NCBI GenBank assembly: GCA_029252405.1
Contig: JAQXBM010000076.1
Location: forward strand, 1-41,824
Reading direction: 5' to 3'
Length of the DNA: 41,824 nt
Source of the DNA: Crocinitomicaceae bacterium
GTDB lineage: Bacteria; Bacteroidota; Bacteroidia; Flavobacteriales_D; Crocinitomicaceae
Part shown: piece after piece, positions 35,969-41,824 of the stretch
How the letters are laid out: every line of letters starts with the position of its first letter
How positions within the stretch are numbered: position 1 is the stretch's first letter
Position numbers and translations under genes: made by a program
Notes under the pieces: generated by a model
What the model was told of the DNA's origin: nothing
The model's database searches: none
Seen by the model: the letters and a program-made list of their open reading frames with translations, nothing else

Positions 35969-37081
35969 ATGAAATCGATCGTTTTTCAACTAGTTTGTCT
36001 TCTGCTCATTACATTGAGTAGCTGCATCCCTGTAAAAAGTGTTTTTCTTGGGCGTCCTGACAGTAAGGATCAGTTGCGATTTCAGAATTCTAACATACAA
36101 GCAGGAGAGGAATGCTTTGCATTTCATCAATCTGAAGATGATTCACTTGGAGAGCTTAAAATTAGTGACTGGACCAACGACATCCCTTTCTTTGTCACTC
36201 TGAACGACTTCGTTGGTACGCACAAAATCAGGAGCTTGGCTATCATTCAAAACGATACGTTGAAGTATCAATATGACGCCGATTCATTCGACGAATCGAG
36301 TCTCCACCCTTCTTACTCAATCGCCAAATCATTTACTTCGGCACTGATTGGAATTGCTATAGCAGACGGTTTCATCAAAGATGAACAAGAACTAGTCGTG
36401 AAGTATGTTCCAGAACTAGCAGGTAAAGCGTATTCGAATCAGTTGACAATTGAGCATTTACTTAATCACACCTCAGGATTCGAATACAATCTCAGCACAG
36501 ATGCTACCATTTATTACGGTCGAAACTCTTTAAAAACGCTCGACAAATTAAAATTTAAAACCGTTCCAGGAACAAAGCAGCATTATTTAAACATCAATGT
36601 TCACTTGCTTGGGCTTATTCTCAAAAGGGCTACCAACATCCCTCCCTCCAAGTATCTCGAAGACAAAATCTGGAAACCTATTGGTATGTGCACCGATGGT
36701 GAGTGGAGTATTGACAAAGTAAATCAACAGGAAAGAGCATTTTGTTGTCTGGGGGCCACGACCTTAGATTATGCAAAATTCGGAAGGCTCTATCTCAACA
36801 AAGGCGTTTGGAACGGAAAACAAGTGATCAGCGAATCGTGGTACAACAAGTCAATCAAAAGAGCTACGACCAATGGCAGTAGTTTTAATTACAATTATTG
36901 CTGGCATATTGGACTAAAAGAATATGGTGATTTCATGGCAATAGGATTGTACAAGCAACATATTTACATTAACCCAAAAAAGAACCTGATCATTGTACTG
37001 CTCAATGAAGATGAAACACCCTTGAAGGCTGAACGTGTAAATTGGTGGTTTGTTTTTCGACAAATAGCCGATCAACTTTGA
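35969..37081 (+). CDS. serine hydrolase lipoprotein, beta-lactamase (class C-like) family
   Basis: A 370-residue protein of the beta-lactamase/DD-peptidase-like family (PF00144 type). A lipoprotein signal peptide (MKSIVFQLVCLLLITLSS) precedes Cys19. The nucleophile is Ser117 in the SIAK motif (SYSIAKSFTSALIGIA). The second motif is YLN at 206-208 (QHYLNINVHLLG), where YxN is expected. The third, usually H/K-x-G, is indistinct (GLYKQHIYI). In this family members can be esterases, peptidases or simple carboxylesterase-like hydrolases, and the sequence does not say which. The leader has a near-match -7 box (TAACTTTA). Confidence 0.85.
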   Translation: MKSIVFQLVCLLLITLSSCIPVKSVFLGRPDSKDQLRFQNSNIQAGEECFAFHQSEDDSLGELKISDWTNDIPFFVTLNDFVGTHKIRSLAIIQNDTLKYQYDADSFDESSLHPSYSIAKSFTSALIGIAIADGFIKDEQELVVKYVPELAGKAYSNQLTIEHLLNHTSGFEYNLSTDATIYYGRNSLKTLDKLKFKTVPGTKQHYLNINVHLLGLILKRATNIPPSKYLEDKIWKPIGMCTDGEWSIDKVNQQERAFCCLGATTLDYAKFGRLYLNKGVWNGKQVISESWYNKSIKRATTNGSSFNYNYCWHIGLKEYGDFMAIGLYKQHIYINPKKNLIIVLLNEDETPLKAERVNWWFVFRQIADQL

Positions 37082-37120
37082 GTGGTTGAAGATGAATAGT
37101 ATATTGAGTAACTTCAAGCC

Positions 37121-37636
37121 ATGCCTATAAACACCATATCGGAAGGAATGACGAATTCCTACCTCGTTCCTGCACTCGTTGTTCTGCTAACCGGCTTAGC
37201 CTCATTCGTGATTAGTTGGATTTTGGCCATACCCATTCTAACAATCGCTGTTGGACTCTTCGCATCGACGACGGGCGTTCAAATCAATACTGATTCGAAG
37301 CAATATCGCACCTACGTCGGCTTCTTTGGGTATAAGATGGGATCGTGGTCATCATTGTCCAAAATAACAGAAGTAACACTCATTCTTTCAACGGAAAGAA
37401 CAACCATTAAAGGAATCATTCCAGGGGCAATGCCAATAGGTCGACGTGCAACCTTGCAAGTTAGAACCTACGACGTTCTGCTGAGGGATGAAATCAGCCA
37501 GTTCGAGTTGAATGATTACTTGACCTACAAAAATGCCCGAAAAACGTATGATGCACTCATTCAAACACTCAATGTTGAGGGAAGAGATTACGTTGCTGAG
37601 AAATTAGCCGCAAATCGAGCGAAGCGATCTCGGTAG
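37121..37636 (+). CDS. hypothetical two-helix membrane protein
   Basis: A 171-residue protein. Two closely spaced membrane helices (residues about 14-33 and 35-50, LVVLLTGLASFVISWILAIP then ILTIAVGLFAS) form a hairpin with both ends on the same side. A soluble domain follows (TDSKQYRTYVGFFGYKMGSW onward) with a short helical, basic end (AEKLAANRAKRSR). This layout resembles small PH-like membrane proteins, but I do not recognise the family. It is on the same strand as, and 39 bases after, the serine hydrolase. Confidence 0.7.
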   Translation: MPINTISEGMTNSYLVPALVVLLTGLASFVISWILAIPILTIAVGLFASTTGVQINTDSKQYRTYVGFFGYKMGSWSSLSKITEVTLILSTERTTIKGIIPGAMPIGRRATLQVRTYDVLLRDEISQFELNDYLTYKNARKTYDALIQTLNVEGRDYVAEKLAANRAKRSR

Positions 37637-37757
37637 AATTTGGCACTATTTGCCTTATTTTCTGTCAAAACGGGCGAAAAACAGCCAATTTGACGCTAAA
37701 TCACAAAAAATATGTTAAAAAACGACCCACACGTGTAATTTTTCGGGGAGTTGAGCG

Positions 37758-37805
37758 TATTACATATAACAATACGCTTGATGCACGGTTAAAAAAGCAT
37801 CAATA
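37758..37805 (+). promoter_or_regulatory. two inverted repeats upstream of sRNA unit 1
   Basis: GCGTATT...AATACGC surrounds ACATATAAC, followed directly by TTGATGC...GCATCAA around ACGGTTAAAAAA. These adjacent perfect 7-bp inverted repeats could be RNA hairpins at the 5' end of the unit 1 transcript, or operator sites. Unit 1 has no -24/-12 promoter in the position used by units 2-4. Confidence 0.5.
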
Positions 37806-37806
37806 C

Positions 37807-37882
37807 GTAGAAGTTAGTTTTCATAAGTAGTAGTAGTTTAGGTTTTGAAAGGAGAGAATGCCAGTTCTCTCCTTTCTCTTTT
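37807..37882 (+). ncRNA. sRNA unit 1 (divergent copy)
   Basis: Carries the same core as the other units from GTAGAAG to TTTAGG, but with one extra TAG triplet in the AGTAGTAG run. It ends in its own terminator: GAAAGGAGAGAA (37847-37858) pairs with TTCTCTCCTTTC (37865-37876) around loop TGCCAG, then TCTTTT. The loop differs from the CACCCG of units 2-4, and the promoter region is different. The 5' end is uncertain and may lie within the inverted repeats upstream. Confidence 0.7.
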
Positions 37883-37891
37883 CAACAACAT

Positions 37892-38071
37892 TCAGTCTTT
37901 CGGTTCTTTGTCACCTAGAAGGATCAGCTCCCAAAGTTTATCAATTACAAGTCTCCGCACTTGCTCCTTGTGTTCACCTTCCAATAGCTCTAACCTAGCC
38001 TGAAGTATCAATAGCTCACGAAGTAAACTTGTCAGTGTTGCATCTAATCTGTGTTCATGTGTTGTATTCAT
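37892..38071 (-). CDS. small helical hypothetical protein inside the sRNA cluster
   Basis: A 59-residue protein beginning MNTTHEHRLDATLTSLLREL, with a leucine-rich amphipathic helix (LLRELLILQARLELLEGEHK), followed by EQVRRLVIDKLWELILLGD. It probably forms a coiled coil. The ATG at 38071 has a good AGGAAAAG leader; the frame is open further upstream to 38119. Family not recognised. It runs opposite to the sRNA units and ends 9 bases from the unit 1 terminator. Confidence 0.5.
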   Translation of the reverse strand: MNTTHEHRLDATLTSLLRELLILQARLELLEGEHKEQVRRLVIDKLWELILLGDKEPKD

Positions 38072-38106
38072 CTTTTCCTGTTTTAGGCTGATGAAATGAA
38101 TCACAA

Positions 38107-38148
38107 TGCATCCATGCAAGACCTGCGAAGCAGTTCATACAAGTCTTG
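38107..38148. promoter_or_regulatory. palindrome and hairpin upstream of the small protein
   Basis: The palindrome TGCATCCATGCA (38107-38118) is directly followed by nested inverted repeats: CAAGAC (38117-38122) with GTCTTG (38143-38148), and CTGC-GAA-GCAG (38123-38133). It lies 36-77 bases upstream of the small protein's start and could be an operator or a structured leader. Confidence 0.4.
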
Positions 38149-38272
38149 TCAGGGATGAGAAGTGGTGAATACAATTGCCTAGAAATCAGGAAAAAGGATA
38201 ACAACACATACTAAGCGATAGAAATGCTAAAATCCGTTAAAAACCTCTTGATAGTTCATCTGTTAAATAAGT

Positions 38273-38289
38273 TTGGCACGAGGTTTGAA
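38273..38289 (+). promoter_or_regulatory. sigma-54-like promoter of sRNA unit 2
   Basis: TTGGCACGAGGTTTGAA. The -24 box TGGCACG is a perfect match to the sigma-54 consensus and the -12 box TTGAA differs from TTGCW at one base. Spacing between GG and the -12 dinucleotide is correct (10 bases). The predicted start is near 38299. Confidence 0.75.
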
Positions 38290-38298
38290 CTACACTAA

Positions 38299-38380
38299 GC
38301 AACTAAGTAGAAGTTAGTTTTCATAAGTAGTAGTTTAGGTATTAAGAGGAGAAGACACCCGTTTTCTCCTCTTATGTTTT
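38299..38380 (+). ncRNA. sRNA unit 2
   Basis: About 82 bases. The 44-base core is identical to units 3 and 4 from CAACTAAG to TTTAGGTATT. The terminator stem TAAGAGGAGAAGA (38343-38355) pairs with TTTTCTCCTCTTA (38362-38374) around CACCCG, then TGTTTTATAA. The start is predicted from the sigma-54 promoter. Confidence 0.8.
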
Positions 38381-38436
38381 ATAACAATTTGAAACGGAAG
38401 CTCAAACTTTGGAAGAACCCCCAACATATGTTAAAA

Positions 38437-38452
38437 TTAATATGCTTGCACA
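38437..38452 (+). promoter_or_regulatory. conserved 16-mer upstream of unit 3 promoter
   Basis: TTAATATGCTTGCACA, ending 15 bases before the -24 box. The identical 16-mer stands at the identical distance before unit 4. It includes the dyad TGC-TT-GCA. A possible activator or bending-protein site. Confidence 0.6.
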
Positions 38453-38466
38453 ACACTTTTAAATCT

Positions 38467-38483
38467 TTGGCACGGCATTTGAA
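38467..38483 (+). promoter_or_regulatory. sigma-54-like promoter of sRNA unit 3
   Basis: TTGGCACGGCATTTGAA: -24 TGGCACG and -12 TTGAA at correct spacing. The predicted start is near 38493. Confidence 0.75.
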
Positions 38484-38492
38484 CTATACTAA

Positions 38493-38575
38493 GCAACTAA
38501 GTAGAAGTTAGTTTTCATAAGTAGTAGTTTAGGTATTGAAAGGAGAAGACACCCGTCTTCTCCTTTCATGTTTTA
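38493..38575 (+). ncRNA. sRNA unit 3
   Basis: Same core as units 2 and 4. The terminator stem is a perfect 13-bp match: TGAAAGGAGAAGA (38537-38549) with TCTTCTCCTTTCA (38556-38568), loop CACCCG, then TGTTTTATAA. Compared with units 2 and 4, stem substitutions occur on both arms and preserve pairing. Confidence 0.8.
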
Positions 38576-38641
38576 TAAACGAACTCATCGAAGAAGCAAC
38601 CATTTCCCTTGATAGTGCGTTAAATCACTAAAGACATTCAT

Positions 38642-38744
38642 GTAGAAGTGAGTCTAATTAACTTTCGCTTTGGTTATGCGAAAGAATAAGTAGAGTTAAA
38701 AAATACTCGGGGCCCAAGTTATTATTTGCGCCCCTTGTTTTTTA
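38642..38744 (+). ncRNA. sRNA unit 5, variant with an inserted hairpin
   Basis: Begins GTAGAAGTGAGT, close to the core start GTAGAAGTTAGT, and later resumes with AATAAGTAG. Between these lies an added hairpin, CTTTCGC (38662-38668) with GCGAAAG (38678-38684). It ends with GGGGC (38709-38713) and GCCCC (38730-38734) followed by TTGTTTTTTAT, a rho-independent terminator of different sequence. No -24/-12 promoter is seen upstream; CTTGATAGTGCGTTAAAT at 38609-38626 partly resembles sequence upstream of units 1 and 2. Confidence 0.6.
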
Positions 38745-38769
38745 TAAAACCCCATACTTTTAGCGTTTT

Positions 38770-38785
38770 TTAATATGCTTGCACA
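38770..38785 (+). promoter_or_regulatory. conserved 16-mer upstream of unit 4 promoter
   Basis: A second exact copy of TTAATATGCTTGCACA, again ending 15 bases before the -24 box. The sequence between the two elements differs from that of unit 3, so only the site and distance are kept. Confidence 0.6.
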
Positions 38786-38799
38786 GTATTAAGTTGTTT

Positions 38800-38816
38800 T
38801 TGGCACGACATTTGAA
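38800..38816 (+). promoter_or_regulatory. sigma-54-like promoter of sRNA unit 4
   Basis: TTGGCACGACATTTGAA: -24 TGGCACG and -12 TTGAA at correct spacing. The core GTAG lies 19 bases after the -12 base, the same as in units 2 and 3. Confidence 0.75.
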
Positions 38817-38825
38817 CTACACTGT

Positions 38826-38908
38826 ACAACTAAGTAGAAGTTAGTTTTCATAAGTAGTAGTTTAGGTATTGAGAGGAGAAGACACCCGTTTTCTCCTCTC
38901 ATGTTTTA
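38826..38908 (+). ncRNA. sRNA unit 4
   Basis: Same 44-base core. The terminator stem TGAGAGGAGAAGA (38870-38882) pairs with TTTTCTCCTCTCA (38889-38901), loop CACCCG, then TGTTTT. Its first transcribed bases (GTACAACTAAG) differ from units 2 and 3 (AGCAACTAAG), so the extreme 5' end is not conserved while the core is. Confidence 0.8.
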
Positions 38909-38978
38909 AAAACATTCCTCTTGACTGTCTACATCGCACTTTTCGCCAATGTTTTCAGGCTTCCTCAATCTTTTCCTG

Positions 38979-38986
38979 TAACTTTG
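38979..38986 (+). promoter_or_regulatory. -7 element of the lepA promoter
   Basis: TAACTTTG matches TAnnTTTG, 34 bases before the lepA start. The -33 region has only a poor match (TTTC 22 bases upstream). Confidence 0.5.
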
Positions 38987-39020
38987 CAGGTGCTAAAAAA
39001 ATACCTTAGCCGACAATTTT

Positions 39021-40817
39021 ATGGAACATATTCGAAATTTCTGCATCATCGCTCACATTGACCATGGGAAGAGTACGTTAGCCGACCGTTTGCTTCAAAC
39101 GACTGGAACCATCTCTGATCGTGAAATGCAATCTCAAGCCCTTGATGATATGGAACTTGAGCGCGAACGCGGAATTACCATTAAGAGTCATGCGATTCAA
39201 ATGGACTACGAACGCGATGGTTTGGCATATACGCTCAACCTAATCGACACTCCAGGTCACGTAGATTTCTCATACGAAGTTTCACGATCCATTGCAGCCT
39301 GTGAAGGAGCTTTGCTGATTGTAGATGCTTCTCAAGGAATTGAAGCTCAAACAATTTCGAATCTTTATTTAGCATTAGAGCACGACTTGGAAATCATTCC
39401 AATTCTCAATAAAATGGATTTGCCTGGAGCGATGCCTGAGGAAGTTACGGATCAAATTGTTGACTTAATCGGTTGTGATCCAGCTGACGTTATTCCCGCT
39501 TCTGGTAAAACTGGATTGGGTGTTGACGATATACTCAAGGCGGTTATCGAACGTATTCCAGCTCCAAAAGGAGATCCAAATGCGCCTTTGCAAGCCATGA
39601 TCTTCGATTCGGTATTTAATCCGTTCCGAGGAATTATTGCTTACTACCGAGTCTTGAATGGAAAAATCTCAAAAGGAGAAAAAATCCGATTCTTGAATAC
39701 CGGCAAAGATTACAACGCAGAGGAGGTTGGGATTCTGAAGATGTCAATTAGTCCTAAAAAGGAAGTTTTGACAGGTGATGTAGGTTATATCATCTCAGGA
39801 ATCAAAAAAGCTGCAGAGGTAAAAGTTGGAGATACGATTACGAGTCATGCAAATCCTTGTGAAGTTGCTGTAAAAGGATTCGAGGACGTAAAACCAATGG
39901 TCTTTGCTGGAATTTACCCAGTTGATACTGAGGATTACGAAGAGTTGCGTTACTCTATGGAGAAATTGCAATTGAATGATTCATCGTTGGTTTTTGAACC
40001 AGAATCGTCCGCCGCACTTGGTTTCGGATTCCGTTGTGGTTTCTTGGGAATGTTGCACATGGAGATTATCCAAGAGCGTTTGGAGCGCGAGTTCAACATG
40101 ACTGTGATTACAACCGTTCCTAACGTATCGTACAAAGCATTCTTATCGAAGACTCCTGAAGATGAGCTGATCGTAAACAACCCATCTGAGTTACCCGATC
40201 CTTCTAAAATGGATTTCATTGAAGAGCCATACATCAAGGCTTCAGTCATAACAAAATCAGAATACGTAGGTCAAATTATGACTTTGTGTATTGAGAAACG
40301 TGGTGAGTTGAAAAATCAAGTATACTTGACACAAGATCGTGTTGAGATCACTTTTGAAATGCCTTTGGGTGAAATCGTCTTTGATTTCTACGATCGCCTG
40401 AAAACGGTGTCTCGCGGATATGCTTCATTTGATTATCACCCAATCGGATACAAGCGTTCTGATCTGATCAAACTCGATCTTCTTTTGAATACGGAACAAG
40501 TGGATGCTCTATCCGCATTGGTTCACAGAAGTAATGCGTTTGAGCTCGGAAAGAAAATCTGTTTGAAGCTAAAAGAACTGATCCCAAGACAGCAGTTCGA
40601 GATTCCAATTCAAGCGGCTATTGGCGCGAAGATTATAGCTCGTGAAACGATCAAGGCACTTCGTAAGGATGTGACTGCAAAATGTTACGGTGGTGATATT
40701 TCACGTAAACGTAAACTCCTTGAAAAGCAAAAAGCCGGTAAGAAGCGAATGCGTCAAGTAGGTCGTGTAGAGATTCCTCAAGAAGCCTTCTTGGCCGTTT
40801 TGAAGTTGAATGACTGA
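39021..40817 (+). CDS. lepA: elongation factor 4 (LepA)
   Basis: A ribosome-dependent GTPase that back-translocates or remodels stalled ribosomes. 598 residues, normal length. The GTPase motifs are [10 protein letters not shown] (residues 11-20), the switch region [21 protein letters not shown] and NKMDLPGA. The LepA-specific C-terminal domain ends with [20 protein letters not shown] and [19 protein letters not shown]. The stop overlaps the start of the DUF1826 gene by one base (TGATG), implying coupled translation. Confidence 0.98.
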   Translation: MEHIRNFCIIAHIDHGKSTLADRLLQTTGTISDREMQSQALDDMELERERGITIKSHAIQMDYERDGLAYTLNLIDTPGHVDFSYEVSRSIAACEGALLIVDASQGIEAQTISNLYLALEHDLEIIPILNKMDLPGAMPEEVTDQIVDLIGCDPADVIPASGKTGLGVDDILKAVIERIPAPKGDPNAPLQAMIFDSVFNPFRGIIAYYRVLNGKISKGEKIRFLNTGKDYNAEEVGILKMSISPKKEVLTGDVGYIISGIKKAAEVKVGDTITSHANPCEVAVKGFEDVKPMVFAGIYPVDTEDYEELRYSMEKLQLNDSSLVFEPESSAALGFGFRCGFLGMLHMEIIQERLEREFNMTVITTVPNVSYKAFLSKTPEDELIVNNPSELPDPSKMDFIEEPYIKASVITKSEYVGQIMTLCIEKRGELKNQVYLTQDRVEITFEMPLGEIVFDFYDRLKTVSRGYASFDYHPIGYKRSDLIKLDLLLNTEQVDALSALVHRSNAFELGKKICLKLKELIPRQQFEIPIQAAIGAKIIARETIKALRKDVTAKCYGGDISRKRKLLEKQKAGKKRMRQVGRVEIPQEAFLAVLKLND

Positions 40818-41500
40818 TGTCTTCTTCAGAGAGACAAATCCTTTATGCTGAGACGTTTGAAGATCTCATTTCGGTATCCTTTCAAGGGAATCAAAATGCC
40901 GCATGTTGGTCAAGAAATTTATCCGGTGATTTTTCAGAAATCGTCGATAAAATTGATTTCTCTGAAAACATAATGGAAGTCGACTTGAGCGACCTTTGCT
41001 CACTCGAATTAAGCAAAAACGGACAGCTTGCTCGCGAAATCTTGCTCAGTGACATGAGCCTGTTGAAAAATCATGGAGCATCTCCAGTTCTCAATCTTAT
41101 CAGGCATTACGACAGAGATGAATTCTTCTTTCCAACCGATGTCTACTCTTATCATGTCGATCGCTCGCCTATTCCAACGTCAACCTTTTTGTGCACCTAT
41201 AACGGAGCATCAAGTGACATTCTATGCAATTCTCAAGCTGAGCAAAAAGTTCTCATTCCTGAAATTCGCGCAGAGTTGAAAAAACTACATGATGGTTCTG
41301 AGGAAAGTTTCGAAGAGTTCCTGAGTGAACATTTCTTCGACCTCCATTATCAATCGAAGGTGGATGCACAACCCATTAATTTGGGAACCGGTCATCTATG
41401 GCGATTAGCGGTGGATCATCCAAACAGTGAGAGTTTACCCTGTGTACATCGAGCGCCGGAAGAGAATCATGGTAAAGTAAGGCTGATGTTGATCTGCTGA
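40817..41500 (+). CDS. DUF1826 family protein
   Basis: A 227-residue protein of uncharacterised family DUF1826. Recognised by YHVDRSPIPTSTFLCTYNGA, IPEIRAELKKLHDG, HFFDLHYQSKVDAQPINLGT, GHLWRLAVDHP and the C-terminal CVHRAPEENHGKVRLMLIC. Conserved His and Asp residues (HVD, DLHY, DHP) suggest metal or cofactor binding, but function is unknown. Its start overlaps the lepA stop by one base. It is convergent with the response regulator, with 5 bases between their stops. Confidence 0.8.
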   Translation: MSSSERQILYAETFEDLISVSFQGNQNAACWSRNLSGDFSEIVDKIDFSENIMEVDLSDLCSLELSKNGQLAREILLSDMSLLKNHGASPVLNLIRHYDRDEFFFPTDVYSYHVDRSPIPTSTFLCTYNGASSDILCNSQAEQKVLIPEIRAELKKLHDGSEESFEEFLSEHFFDLHYQSKVDAQPINLGTGHLWRLAVDHPNSESLPCVHRAPEENHGKVRLMLIC

Positions 41501-41505
41501 AAGCG

Positions 41506-41824
41506 TTATTTAACATAAAGTCCATACCCACTAGAATGTACATTCTCGATCTTCACCGAGCCATCATCTTTTAAATATTTTCTCAGTTTTGCGATGTACA
41601 CATCCATGCTTCGCGTTGTGAAATAGTTGTCTTCCTTCCAAATTTCGACCAGTGCCTTTTCGCGGGGTGTTACATTGTTCAAATGTCTACACAGCATTTC
41701 CAATAATGCTCCCTCCTTTGGTGAAAGCTTCTTAAAATCACCTTTAAAATGAAGCAATCGCGGTTTTACTTCGTAACGGTAATTTCCAAGAGAATAACTC
41801 TCTTCAGTTCGAAGGGAATTGACG
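41506..41824 (-). CDS. OmpR/PhoB-type response regulator, C-terminal part (cut by window edge)
   Basis: 106 codons of a frame continuing beyond the right edge. It encodes the winged-helix DNA-binding domain: the initial beta strands (SYSLGNYRYEVKPRLLHFKG), LSPKEGALLEMLCRHLNN, the transactivation loop TPREKALVEIWKEDNYFT, the recognition helix TRSMDVYIAKLRKYL and the final wing IENVHSSGYGLYVK. It resembles RprY-like regulators of Bacteroidota. The receiver domain and any sensor kinase lie outside the window. The TTG near 41757 is an internal codon, not a start, because the frame is open upstream and encodes the domain's first strands. Confidence 0.9.
   Translation of the reverse strand, partial: VNSLRTEESYSLGNYRYEVKPRLLHFKGDFKKLSPKEGALLEMLCRHLNNVTPREKALVEIWKEDNYFTTRSMDVYIAKLRKYLKDDGSVKIENVHSSGYGLYVK

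Larger units (their letters stand above)
37637..39020 (+). other. small RNA gene cluster (overview of the 1.4-kb gene-poor region)
   Basis: A stretch between two protein genes holding five related RNA units on the plus strand, whose GTAGAAG core starts lie at 37807, 38307, 38501, 38642 and 38834, plus one small opposite-strand reading frame at 37892-38071. Units 2, 3 and 4 share the promoter, a 44-base core and the terminator layout. The core contains stop codons in all three frames (TAAGTAG, TAGTAG, TTTAG), so it is not coding. Details are under the individual entries. Confidence 0.8.

Noticed and set aside
37643-37656. TGGCACTATTTGCC as a sigma-54 promoter before unit 1
   Set aside because: The boxes are two bases too close together for a -24/-12 promoter, and the site is about 160 bases before the unit 1 core, unlike the other units.
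37807-38908. Repeats at 37.8-38.9 kb as a CRISPR array
   Set aside because: Core start-to-start distances are uneven (500, 194, 141, 192), each copy has its own promoter and terminator, spacers are not unit length, and no cas genes are present.

Overview
The window reads as a chromosomal segment of a Bacteroidota bacterium, most likely of the Flavobacteriales. Evidence: a PorW/SprE-type gliding and type IX secretion (T9SS) lipoprotein; a surface protein ending in a T9SS type A sorting domain; an ATP synthase operon (atpBEFHAG) without atpD/atpC; A-rich leaders instead of strong Shine-Dalgarno sites; and promoters of the Bacteroidota form TAnnTTTG. This is inferred from gene content; no 16S gene is present.

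Layout. 1-119: the end of an IS3-like element running off the left edge. 267-4269 (minus): an Rhs/YD-repeat polymorphic toxin with a small downstream gene, probably its immunity protein. 4431-13387 (minus): ATP synthase genes atpB-E-F-H-A-G, preceded by an AtpI-position membrane protein, AtpZ, a bactofilin and the PorW/SprE lipoprotein. 13477-17918: YebC (minus), then divergent saccharopine dehydrogenase and methionyl-tRNA synthetase. 17988-20731: a small secreted protein, a large T9SS-exported glycine-rich protein and an RDD membrane protein. 20793-30878 (minus): an eight-gene operon for cytosine/uracil breakdown. 31170-35878: two small genes, then sucA and sucB of the 2-oxoglutarate dehydrogenase complex. 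35969-37636: a serine-hydrolase lipoprotein and a two-helix membrane protein. 37637-39020: an intergenic region holding a family of small RNA genes. 39021-41500: lepA and a DUF1826 gene. 41506-41824 (minus): the C-terminal part of an OmpR-type response regulator, cut by the window edge.

The pyrimidine operon is complete on paper. An NCS1 permease imports the base. A yeast-type cytosine deaminase makes uracil. PreT/PreA reduce it, a dihydropyrimidinase opens the ring and a beta-ureidopropionase releases beta-alanine (or beta-aminoisobutyrate). A class III aminotransferase and an acylating semialdehyde dehydrogenase then deliver acetyl-CoA or propionyl-CoA.

The most interesting region is 37.8-38.9 kb. 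Three near-identical units each carry a sigma-54-like -24/-12 promoter, an identical 44-nt segment full of stop codons, and a terminator hairpin whose stem changes by compensatory substitutions between copies. A fourth unit has a divergent promoter region and loop, and a fifth carries an inserted hairpin and its own terminator. I read this as a tandem family of sigma-54-controlled small regulatory RNAs, similar in logic (not in sequence) to the multi-copy Qrr RNAs of Vibrio. I do not recognise the family.
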